A stretch of 6,102 bases of DNA from an uncultured Desulfohalobiaceae bacterium. Its GTDB lineage: Bacteria; Desulfobacterota; Desulfovibrionia; Desulfovibrionales; Desulfonatronovibrionaceae. The DNA is taken from positions 1 to 6,102 of the forward strand of contig CAJXJU010000086.1 of the NCBI GenBank assembly GCA_913055195.1, read 5' to 3'. This document shows, piece after piece, positions 1 to 5,353 of this stretch (position 1 is its first letter; each line of letters opens with the position of its first letter). Under the pieces are notes generated by a model. That model was not told the origin of the DNA. It did no database searches and saw only the letters and a program-made list of their open reading frames with translations. Both the position numbers and the translations under genes were made by a program.

Positions 1-11
1 GCTATCGCTGT

Positions 12-52
12 TCGCCTGTCCCCGCACGGAAAAATTTACTTTTTGCAGGCGA
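12..52. repeat. 7-bp inverted repeat upstream of hcp
   Basis: TCGCCTG at 12-18 is the exact reverse complement of CAGGCGA at 46-52, with 27 bases between. It lies 35 bases before the hcp start codon. It could be a hairpin in the hcp leader, the tail of an upstream terminator, or chance. No TTGAC/GTCAA-type site of the kind described for the NO-responsive regulator HcpR is visible between 1 and 87, and no clear promoter hexamers are seen, so the hcp promoter may lie outside the window. Confidence 0.3.
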
Positions 53-87
53 CTCTTATCACAAACGTTTAAACTGGAGGAAAAGTT

Positions 88-1713
88 ATGTTTTGTTATC
101 AATGTGAACAGACAGCCAAAGGAACAGGATGTGTAAAAATTGGCGTATGCGGCAAGCAACCTGATGTAGCTGCTCTGCAAGACCTTCTCATCTATGCGTT
201 AAAAGGCTTGTCCCAGGTCGCTTTGGCAGCACGGGAAAAAGGAATCAATGAGCGTAAAGTCAATGTCTTCATCTGTGAGGCAATATTTTCTACCCTGACC
301 AATGTCAATTTTGATCCGCAGCGCGTAGCTGACCTGGTTAATGAGTGCGTCAAATTAAGAGATGAATTAAAGCAAAAGCTTGTGGACGCTGGCGGACAGG
401 TGCCGGATTCAGGCCCGGCTGTTTTTGAACCAGCAACGAATCTTGAGGATATGGTAACTCAGGGTGAAGAACATGGTATTCTGGCCGAAAAGGACCCTGA
501 TCCGGATATTCACTCCTTAAAACAGACCTTAATTTACGGACTCAAAGGAATAGCAGCTTATGCTGATCATGCCCAGATCCTGGGCCAGGAAGATGATAAT
601 GTCTATAAGTTTGTCCAGGAAGCCCTGGTAGCCACCCTGCGCACAGACATGGAACTTGGGCAGTGGGTGGAACTCCTCCTTGAATGCGGTCGAATTAATA
701 TTCGGGCTATGGAGCTTTTGGACGCGGCTAATACTTCAACTTATGGCCATCCAGTACCCACAGAAGTTCCTCTTGGGGCAAAAAAAGGAAAAGCCATTCT
801 CGTCTCTGGTCACGATTTAAGAGATATGGAACTGATTCTAAAACAAAGTCAGGGCAAGGGGATTTATGTCTATACTCATGGTGAGATGCTGCCCTGTCAT
901 GGTTATCCAGAGCTGAAAAAATATGAACATTTCTACGGCCACTATGGCACTGCCTGGCAAAACCAGCAAAAAGAGTTTGCCCGGTTTCCCGGCGCCATTG
1001 TCATGACTACCAATTGCATTCAGAAACCGCTTGAAAATTACAAGGAAAACATCTTCACCACCGGCCTGGTAGCCTGGCCAGGAGTAAAACATATTCAGGA
1101 CAAGGATTTTACTCCGGTTATTGAAAAGGCCCTGGAAATGGAAGGGTTCACAGAAGACACAGATAAAGGCACAGTCATGGTGGGATTTGCCCGCAATGCA
1201 GTGCTTTCAGTGGCGGATAAGGTCATCGCGGCTGTAAAAGCCGGTAAAATCAGGCACTTTTTCCTGATCGGCGGTTGTGATGGAGCAAAGCCAGCCAGAA
1301 GTTACTACACTGAAATTGTGGAAAAAATTCCTGAAGATTGCGTAGTTTTGACTCTGGGTTGCGGTAAGTTCAGATTTTTTGATAAAAAACTGGGCGATAT
1401 TGACGGAATCCCCAGGCTTCTGGATGTAGGACAATGTAATGATGCCTATTCTGCCGTCCAGATAGCCCTTGCACTGGCTAAGGCCTTTGACTGTGATGTC
1501 AATGACCTGCCTCTATCTCTTATCCTCTCCTGGTATGAGCAGAAGGCAGTGGCAATTCTTCTTTCTCTCCTGGCACTGGGTATAAAGGATATTCGTCTTG
1601 GCCCATCATTGCCAGCATTCATCAGCCCCAATGTCCTGGATTTTCTGGTTAAAAACTATGATATTAAACCTATTTCCACGCCTGAAGAAGACCTTAAGGC
1701 TATCTTAGGTTAA
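88..1713 (+). CDS. hcp: Hydroxylamine reductase / hybrid cluster protein (Hcp)
   Basis: A complete 541-residue Hcp, the usual size for the Desulfovibrio-type class. The family carries one cubane [4Fe-4S] cluster and one hybrid [4Fe-2O-2S] cluster in the cytoplasm; it reduces hydroxylamine in vitro and is now mostly viewed as an NO reductase in nitrosative-stress defence. The N-terminal cluster ligands are C3, C6, C15 and C21 (C-x2-C-x8-C-x5-C). All expected hybrid-cluster ligands are present by motif: H242 (SGHDL), E266 (HGEMLP), C310 (TTNC), C397 (GGCDG, the persulfide cysteine), C425 (LGCGK), C450 (GQCND), and E484 and K486 (WYEQKA). The start is set by GGAGG at 76-80, seven bases before ATG. 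The gene stands alone on this strand and is convergent with the perR operon across a shared terminator. No hcr-type reductase gene lies next to it here, so its electron donor is unknown. Nothing in the protein looks damaged. Confidence 0.97.
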   Translation: MFCYQCEQTAKGTGCVKIGVCGKQPDVAALQDLLIYALKGLSQVALAAREKGINERKVNVFICEAIFSTLTNVNFDPQRVADLVNECVKLRDELKQKLVDAGGQVPDSGPAVFEPATNLEDMVTQGEEHGILAEKDPDPDIHSLKQTLIYGLKGIAAYADHAQILGQEDDNVYKFVQEALVATLRTDMELGQWVELLLECGRINIRAMELLDAANTSTYGHPVPTEVPLGAKKGKAILVSGHDLRDMELILKQSQGKGIYVYTHGEMLPCHGYPELKKYEHFYGHYGTAWQNQQKEFARFPGAIVMTTNCIQKPLENYKENIFTTGLVAWPGVKHIQDKDFTPVIEKALEMEGFTEDTDKGTVMVGFARNAVLSVADKVIAAVKAGKIRHFFLIGGCDGAKPARSYYTEIVEKIPEDCVVLTLGCGKFRFFDKKLGDIDGIPRLLDVGQCNDAYSAVQIALALAKAFDCDVNDLPLSLILSWYEQKAVAILLSLLALGIKDIRLGPSLPAFISPNVLDFLVKNYDIKPISTPEEDLKAILG

Positions 1714-1718
1714 AAACC

Positions 1719-1750
1719 AAAAAAAAGGGCCGTTAACCGGCCCTTTTTTT
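1719..1750. terminator. Bidirectional rho-independent terminator between hcp and the perR operon
   Basis: The stem GGGCCG (1727-1732) pairs with CGGCCC (1738-1743) around the loop TTAAC. It is flanked by eight A on the left and seven T on the right, so it gives a U-tract on either strand. It starts six bases after the hcp stop codon and also lies downstream of the leftward rubredoxin-like gene, so it can serve both convergent units. Confidence 0.92.
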
Positions 1751-1797
1751 GACATATTTTTTCCTCCTTTGATAAATTCTTAGCCTGAATCGCACCC

Positions 1798-1809
1798 CCG
1801 AAAGTTGAG
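1798..1809 (+). repeat. Single copy of the 12-mer CCGAAAGTTGAG
   Basis: This 12-mer is identical to the right arm of the perfect palindrome at 6053-6080. It lies four bases beyond the stop codon of the rubredoxin-like gene. One 12-base match in a 6-kb window is about what chance would give, so a shared origin rests only on the fact that the other copy is itself a structured element. Confidence 0.35.
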
Positions 1810-1813
1810 TAAA

Positions 1814-2079
1814 CTACCAGTTCTCACCAAGCAGTTCAAAATATCCTTGAGGATGATCACAAGCTGGGCAAGTTTCTGGTGGTTCACTGCCACTGTGAAT
1901 GTATCCGCAATTCAGACAACGCCACACCACTTGTTCTTCTCTTTTAAAAACCCGGGGCCTTTCTCTATATTTTCAGCCAGTTCTTTAAACCTTTTTTCAT
2001 GCTGTTTTTCTGCTACTGCATCTTCAGGGGTCATTTCCCAATCTATGGGCAAATCCTTAAATTTTTTTAAATCACACAT
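1814..2079 (-). pseudogene. Rubrerythrin-type rubredoxin-like protein, frame broken in the middle (frameshift mutation or programmed -1 shift)
   Basis: The start ATG at 2079-2077 is preceded by a strong AGGAGG, so an in-frame upstream ATG at 2115 is rejected. The first frame encodes MCDLKKFKDLPIDWEMTPED, then a charged helix (AEKQHEKRFKELAENIEKG) like the last helix of the rubrerythrin four-helix bundle. It hits TGA at 1914-1912 after 55 residues. In the -1 frame the sequence continues as REEQVVWRCLNCGYIH, then PPETCPACDHPQGYFELL, ending at TAG 1816-1814. This is the C-terminal rubredoxin domain of rubrerythrins, with both C-x2-C pairs that bind one iron. A -1 shift near 1948-1942 would give one 88-residue protein. 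The di-iron oxidase domain of full rubrerythrin is absent, so electron transfer rather than peroxidase activity is expected. The gene begins 79 bases after the perR stop and is probably co-transcribed. The intact rubredoxin half suggests a recent mutation, a sequencing error or true recoding rather than old decay. Confidence 0.75.
1942..1948 (-). other. Candidate -1 slippery heptamer T TTA AAA
   Basis: Read on the minus strand, the codons TTA and AAA of the first frame, preceded by T, form a perfect X XXY YYZ heptamer. Both tRNAs could re-pair after slipping back one base, entering exactly the frame that encodes the rubredoxin domain. AAAGG, a weak Shine-Dalgarno-like run, lies nine bases upstream. 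Downstream, short complementary stretches (TGGTG with CACCA) could fold, but no convincing stem-loop is clear. The site also sits in a run-rich stretch (CCCC GGG TTTTT AAAA) that is prone to indels and base-calling errors. Confidence 0.35.
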
Positions 2080-2158
2080 GCTTGAACCTCCTACGTTTGC
2101 GCGTTCAACCCTCAATCTCCAACAAAAGTTAAGACTGAAAAAAACTATACTTTAGCAC

Positions 2159-2554
2159 TTATCCTACGCTAGTCTGACAATCAGGACAAATGCCAAAAAA
2201 TTCAAGTCTGTAGCCATGAACCAAAAAACCTGACATATTTTTCTCCATCATATCAAGATTCATCTCCACATCTACATCTCTCACGCAACCACAATTTAAG
2301 CAGCGAATATGATAATGAGGCTCTGGATTGCCATCAAATCTCTTTTGTAACCCGGCCATTTCCAGTTTCTGAATGAAACCCATTTCCGATAAAACTTCCA
2401 GGTTTCTGTAAACAGTACCCAGACTAATCTTTGGCAGCTCCTGACGCACCATATCATAAACTTCATCAGCAGTAGGATGTGTTTTAACGCTTCTCAAAGC
2501 TTCTAAAATAACCTTTCTCTGCCTGGTTAAACGCTTATCCTTTGGGAATTTCAT
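2159..2554 (-). CDS. perR: Fur-family transcriptional regulator, PerR-type peroxide sensor
   Basis: A complete 131-residue Fur-family repressor. The N-terminal winged helix covers about residues 8-75 (RLTRQR; THPTADEVYDMV; LGTVYRNLEVLSEMGF as the recognition region), followed by the metal-binding dimerisation domain. Regulatory-metal residues match the PerR pattern known from Bacillus: H26, D74, H80, H82 and an Asp at 93, where true Fur proteins tend to carry Glu. Structural zinc cysteines C85/C88 (CLNC) and C123/C126 (CPDC) are present. In this family Fe-bound PerR senses H2O2 by oxidation of metal-ligating histidines and then releases DNA. The start is supported by AGGAAGG just upstream of ATG. 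It is first in a leftward operon with the rubredoxin-like gene, and a PerR-box-like sequence overlaps its own promoter, suggesting autorepression. The PerR rather than Fur or Zur assignment rests on residue pattern plus context and is probable, not proven. Confidence 0.9.
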   Translation of the reverse strand: MKFPKDKRLTRQRKVILEALRSVKTHPTADEVYDMVRQELPKISLGTVYRNLEVLSEMGFIQKLEMAGLQKRFDGNPEPHYHIRCLNCGCVRDVDVEMNLDMMEKNMSGFLVHGYRLEFFGICPDCQTSVG

Positions 2555-2567
2555 TTTTTTCCTTCCT

Positions 2568-2586
2568 AAAAATGAAAATCGTTATT
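2568..2586. promoter_or_regulatory. Weak Fur-box-like sequence in the perR leader
   Basis: The stretch containing AATGAAAATCGTTAT matches 14 of 19 positions of the classical Fur box and lies 14 bases upstream of the perR start codon, between promoter and ribosome binding site. It fits the 7-1-7 PerR pattern less well (9 of 14). The surrounding DNA is very AT-rich, so chance similarity is quite possible. Confidence 0.3.
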
Positions 2587-2629
2587 TAAAATAAAAAATT
2601 TAACTAAATTATTTGACTTTTTTTGTTAA

Positions 2630-2660
2630 TAATAATAATTATCAGTTTTGACGTTGTCAA
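2630..2660 (-). promoter_or_regulatory. perR promoter with overlapping PerR box
   Basis: On the minus strand a perfect -35 TTGACA (2660-2655) is followed after 17 bases by TATTAT (2637-2632), five of six to the -10 consensus. Over the -10 lies TGATAAT-T-ATTATTA (2644-2630), which matches 12 of 14 defined positions of the Bacillus-type PerR box TTATAATnATTATAA. A repressor bound here would block the -10, consistent with autoregulation of perR and control of the following rubredoxin-like gene. It lies about 75 bases upstream of the perR start codon. Confidence 0.65.
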
Positions 2661-2720
2661 ATTTAATTTTTAAATTTTTGTGAATGCCCCTAAAATTTAG
2701 CAAAAAACTTTAATCCCCTC

Positions 2721-2775
2721 TTTATCCCCATATAACATCCTGTGCCCCCCTTTAAAGCAGGGTGCCGGGGATAAA
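2721..2775. repeat. 9-bp inverted repeat beside the cydB terminator
   Basis: TTTATCCCC (2721-2729) is the exact reverse complement of GGGGATAAA (2767-2775). Between the arms is an imperfect inner pairing (GCCCCC with GGGTGC). The right arm overlaps the A-run of the cydB terminator by three bases. It could be a second, back-up termination structure for the cydAB transcript or an intergenic repeat. The rest of the 283-base gap between perR and cydB holds the perR promoter and the cydB terminator; I see no gene in it. Confidence 0.45.
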
Positions 2776-2809
2776 AAAAGCTGGCCATTTTCCCTGGCCA
2801 GCTTTTTTT
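2773..2809. terminator. Rho-independent terminator of the cydAB operon
   Basis: A perfect 15-bp hairpin: seven A plus GCTGGCCA (2773-2787) pairs with TGGCCAGC plus seven T (2795-2809) around the loop TTTTCCC. It lies 28 bases beyond the cydB stop codon and gives a U-tract for leftward transcription. Being symmetric it could also stop rightward transcription, but no plus-strand gene ends here. Confidence 0.92.
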
Positions 2810-2837
2810 ATTTTAGGTTAAAATTTATATAAGTCAA

Positions 2838-3863
2838 CTAATATGCCTCTTCGTACTCCAGATCTTTAGCTGTCAGTGTATGGCTAAAAGTCTTATAGAC
2901 CCAAAATTGATAAGCAATAACAATGGGTACAAAAGTCAAAGCCACGCCCAGCATAATCTTTAAGGTAAGGGGACTGGAGGCAGAATTGGTAATGGTCATG
3001 CTATAAGCTGGATTTATACTGGAAGGCAAAAGTGCCGGATAAATGCCAATAACGCCAAAAAGGGCTGTGCCTGCAATGGTAACAGCCGAAGCAATCCAGG
3101 CCATAAGCCATTTCTGCGCTCCAATATAAATGCGTGACAAAAAGATACCTGCAAGGGGCAAAAGCAAAATAACAAACAAAATAGGATTGGCCAGATAATT
3201 GGCATACAACTTTGTGCTCATTGCGCTAAAGGCCAGAAAGACAACAGCTACAACTACTTTAATGGGCCATACTCTGGCAGCAACTGCTCCGCTTCTCAAT
3301 TGCAGATCTCCTTCAGTTCTAAAGGCCAGCCACAACGCTCCGTGCTCAAGAAACAAAAGAACAAAAAGAACTCCACCAACCAGGCCATAAGGATTTAACA
3401 GAGTAAAAATATTACCCTGAAAAATTCCATTTTCATCAATGGGAATGCCTTTAAAAATATTGGCAAAAGCCACGCCAAGCAAAAGAGCTGGCAAAAAGCT
3501 GCCCACAAACATGCAGGTATCCCAGACCCTGCGCCAGGCCGGGCTTTCAACTTTGCTACGAAACTCAAAACTGACCCCACGAACAATCAGGGCAATTAAC
3601 AATAACATAAGAGCTGTGTATAACCCTGAAAACATAACCGCATAAGTTCCGGGAAAAGCTGCAAAAGTAACACCACCTGCTGTGATGAGCCAGACTTCAT
3701 TACCGTCCCAGAACGGCCCCATAGCATTATAGATAATTCTTTTCTCTTCCTCATTTTTGGCCAGAAAAGGCAGCAACGTGCCCAGGCCAAGATCAAAACC
3801 ATCCAGAACAAAATATATAGCCCAGAGTATTCCCCAGAGCAAAAACCAGATTGTCTCTAACAT
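2838..3863 (-). CDS. cydB: Cytochrome bd ubiquinol/menaquinol oxidase subunit II (CydB)
   Basis: A complete 341-residue integral membrane protein with about eight or nine hydrophobic segments. It is the structural partner of CydA in the bd-type quinol oxidase, which reduces O2 to water at the cytoplasmic membrane with high oxygen affinity. Family landmarks are the N-terminal FVLDGFDLGLGTLLPF (acidic residues D21 and D24), GPFWDGNEVWLI (W52, D53, E56), IVRGVSFEFR near residue 95, and the C-terminal NPAYSMTITNSASSPLTLKI region. The start is supported by AGGAGG six bases before ATG. It follows cydA on the same strand after an 81-base gap that shows no convincing terminator or small gene. The transcript ends soon after the gene, so no cydX-type small subunit follows. 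Its presence in an apparent anaerobe points to oxygen removal rather than ordinary aerobic growth. Confidence 0.96.
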   Translation of the reverse strand: MLETIWFLLWGILWAIYFVLDGFDLGLGTLLPFLAKNEEEKRIIYNAMGPFWDGNEVWLITAGGVTFAAFPGTYAVMFSGLYTALMLLLIALIVRGVSFEFRSKVESPAWRRVWDTCMFVGSFLPALLLGVAFANIFKGIPIDENGIFQGNIFTLLNPYGLVGGVLFVLLFLEHGALWLAFRTEGDLQLRSGAVAARVWPIKVVVAVVFLAFSAMSTKLYANYLANPILFVILLLPLAGIFLSRIYIGAQKWLMAWIASAVTIAGTALFGVIGIYPALLPSSINPAYSMTITNSASSPLTLKIMLGVALTFVPIVIAYQFWVYKTFSHTLTAKDLEYEEAY

Positions 3864-3944
3864 TTTTTCCTCCTGATTAATTTGTGTTGGTGATAGCTCT
3901 GATATTGCTAAATTACTGACACGATGTTGTCTAACTGTATAAAA

Positions 3945-5246
3945 TTACGCTTCTGGTCCTTTGCGGCCAAATTTTGCCAGAAGATAAATATCTACTGTGC
4001 CTAAAAAGGAATACAAAATTGTCAAAAGAGCAAAAGAAAGCCAGACCTGACCACTGCTCACTGGCGATACAGCAATAGATGTCTTCATCAAACCATAGAC
4101 AATCCAGGGCTGCCTGCCTACTTCAGCCACAATCCAGCCGGCCTCATTGGCAAGATAAGGAAGAGGAATAGCCCAGACCAGCACTTTTAACAATGCTTTA
4201 CTTTGCAAAGGATCAGCCTTATTTTTCCAGGCCAGAAAGGAAAGTAAAAGAAACAAAAAGGCCAATCCTACCATTATCCTGAAGGAATAATAAGTCAGAG
4301 CAACCGGTGGCCTTTCCTCTCTGGGGAAATCTTTTAATCCTTTAACAGTTGCGGAAGGGCTATGATAGGCCAGAAAACTCAAAAGGCCTGGAATGGGCAG
4401 GACCTCAATTGAATTCCTCTCGTTATCTTCATCCGGTATGACCAGAAGATGCATGGGAACATTGGTGCCTGTTTCCCACAAAGACTCCATTGCAGCCAAT
4501 TTGGTAGGCTGGGTTTCTGCGATTTCAGAACCGTGAAAATGGCCTTCCAGTACCTCTACTGCTGAAAATATCAGGGCAAATGTTGCAGCCACTGCAAATG
4601 ACTTCTTGAAGAAATCTGTCTCATTGTTGCGCAGCAAATGATAGGCAGAAATCCCAAGAACAAAAAATCCCGCCAGAATATAAGCACCACTTAAGGTATG
4701 AAAAATTTCCAGCCACGCGAATTTCTGCAAAACCACATCCAGAAAATTTGCCAGTTCAGCCCTGCCATTGCGCATGACATAGCCAACTGGATGCTGCATA
4801 AAGGCATTGGCAATCAAAATCCAGACTGCTGACAGGTTAGACGCTCCAGCCACCAGCCAGATGCTTAAAAGGTGAAACTTTGGAGAAAATTTTTCCCAGC
4901 CAAACACCCAGACAGCAATAAAAGTTGATTCCAGAAAAAAGGCTGCTGTTGCCTCAATGGCCAGCAAAGAACCAAAAATGTCTCCTACATACTCGGAGTA
5001 CTTTGACCAGTTGGTTCCAAACTGGAACTCCAGAGTTATACCGGTGACCACACCAAGAGCAAAGTTAATCAAAAACAGTTTTCCCCAGAACTTTGCCATG
5101 CGTTTGTAGGTTTCATCTCCTGTTTTGACATAAATGGTCTCCATAATTGCCACTAACATGGAAAGGCCAAGAGTCAGCGGCACAAAGATGAAATGAAACA
5201 TGGTTGCCATGGCAAATTGTAACCTGGACAAAAATAACGCATCCAT
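3945..5246 (-). CDS. cydA: Cytochrome bd quinol oxidase subunit I (CydA)
   Basis: A complete 433-residue subunit I, shorter than the E. coli protein because the quinol-binding Q-loop is of the short type. Expected haem and channel residues are in place by alignment with E. coli: H18 (b595 ligand, in MFHFIFVPLTLG), E98 and E106 (AIEATAAFFLES), H183 and M325 (b558 ligands, in EIFHTLSG and YYSFRIMVG), R323, and E375 in IVAEVGRQPW. The Q-loop residues K249 and E254 sit in TKLAAMES. The enzyme oxidises quinol and reduces O2 to water without proton pumping, and in anaerobes it protects against oxygen. The start follows AAAGGAGG and is the first Met of the conserved N-terminus. It is the first gene of cydAB and is transcribed divergently from the selenoperoxiredoxin, sharing a putative PerR operator with it. 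No defect is seen. Confidence 0.96.
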   Translation of the reverse strand: MDALFLSRLQFAMATMFHFIFVPLTLGLSMLVAIMETIYVKTGDETYKRMAKFWGKLFLINFALGVVTGITLEFQFGTNWSKYSEYVGDIFGSLLAIEATAAFFLESTFIAVWVFGWEKFSPKFHLLSIWLVAGASNLSAVWILIANAFMQHPVGYVMRNGRAELANFLDVVLQKFAWLEIFHTLSGAYILAGFFVLGISAYHLLRNNETDFFKKSFAVAATFALIFSAVEVLEGHFHGSEIAETQPTKLAAMESLWETGTNVPMHLLVIPDEDNERNSIEVLPIPGLLSFLAYHSPSATVKGLKDFPREERPPVALTYYSFRIMVGLAFLFLLLSFLAWKNKADPLQSKALLKVLVWAIPLPYLANEAGWIVAEVGRQPWIVYGLMKTSIAVSPVSSGQVWLSFALLTILYSFLGTVDIYLLAKFGRKGPEA

Positions 5247-5282
5247 CCTCCTCTCCTCCTTTAATTAAAGTTTAAAGCGGAC

Positions 5283-5311
5283 TTGACATCTAATAGAAAT
5301 GATAATAATTA
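5283..5311 (+). promoter_or_regulatory. Putative prxU promoter
   Basis: A perfect -35 TTGACA at 5283-5288 faces the peroxiredoxin gene. At 17-base spacing the -10 position reads TAATTA (5306-5311), a weak match in a generally AT-rich stretch, so the exact -10 is uncertain. The region overlaps the PerR-box-like sequence. Confidence 0.5.
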
Positions 5312-5314
5312 CTA
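5300..5314. promoter_or_regulatory. PerR-box-like operator in the cydA/prxU divergent region
   Basis: TGATAAT-A-ATTACTA matches 11 of 14 defined positions of the 7-1-7 PerR box. Its centre (5307) is also the exact midpoint between the two opposing -35 hexamers, and it covers both presumed -10 regions. One bound dimer could therefore silence cydAB and the peroxiredoxin together. This is inferred from sequence similarity and geometry alone. Confidence 0.55.
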
Positions 5315-5331
5315 ATCAACTTATTTGTCAA
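5302..5331 (-). promoter_or_regulatory. Putative cydAB promoter
   Basis: On the minus strand TTGACA (5331-5326) is followed after 18 bases by TATTAT (5307-5302), five of six to the -10 consensus. The same TTGACA and TATTAT pair occurs at the perR promoter. It overlaps the PerR-box-like site and the opposing prxU promoter. Confidence 0.55.
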
Positions 5332-5353
5332 TAAAAAATCAAGGAGGTTTAAA

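Noticed and set aside
1..10. GCTATCGCTG at the window start is the reverse complement of CAGCGATAGC at 5511-5520 in the SECIS region
   Set aside because: Several 10-base matches are expected by chance in a window of this size, and neither position suggests a functional link.
838..1631. Minus-strand frames inside hcp
   Set aside because: They are antisense to a fully conserved enzyme, have unremarkable translations and no initiation signals.
1912..2115. Start of the rubredoxin-like gene at ATG 2115
   Set aside because: A strong AGGAGG directly precedes the internal ATG at 2079, and the 12 extra residues (MRVERANVGGSS) translate this ribosome binding site region.
1805..2155. 116-residue plus-strand frame opposite the rubredoxin-like gene
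   Set aside because: It has no recognisable domain and no ribosome binding site, and it is antisense to a clear rubredoxin CxxC domain; it is a shadow frame.
2810..2837. Possible cydX-type small subunit after cydB
   Set aside because: Only 28 bases separate the cydB stop from the terminator, too few for a gene.
3014..3811. Several short frames within cydB on both strands
   Set aside because: They are shadows of the membrane protein cydB; cydB itself has all family motifs and a proper ribosome binding site.
3864..3944. Possible small gene or separate cydB promoter between cydA and cydB
   Set aside because: The 81-base gap contains no frame of useful length with an initiation site and no convincing promoter pair; a single operon is simpler.
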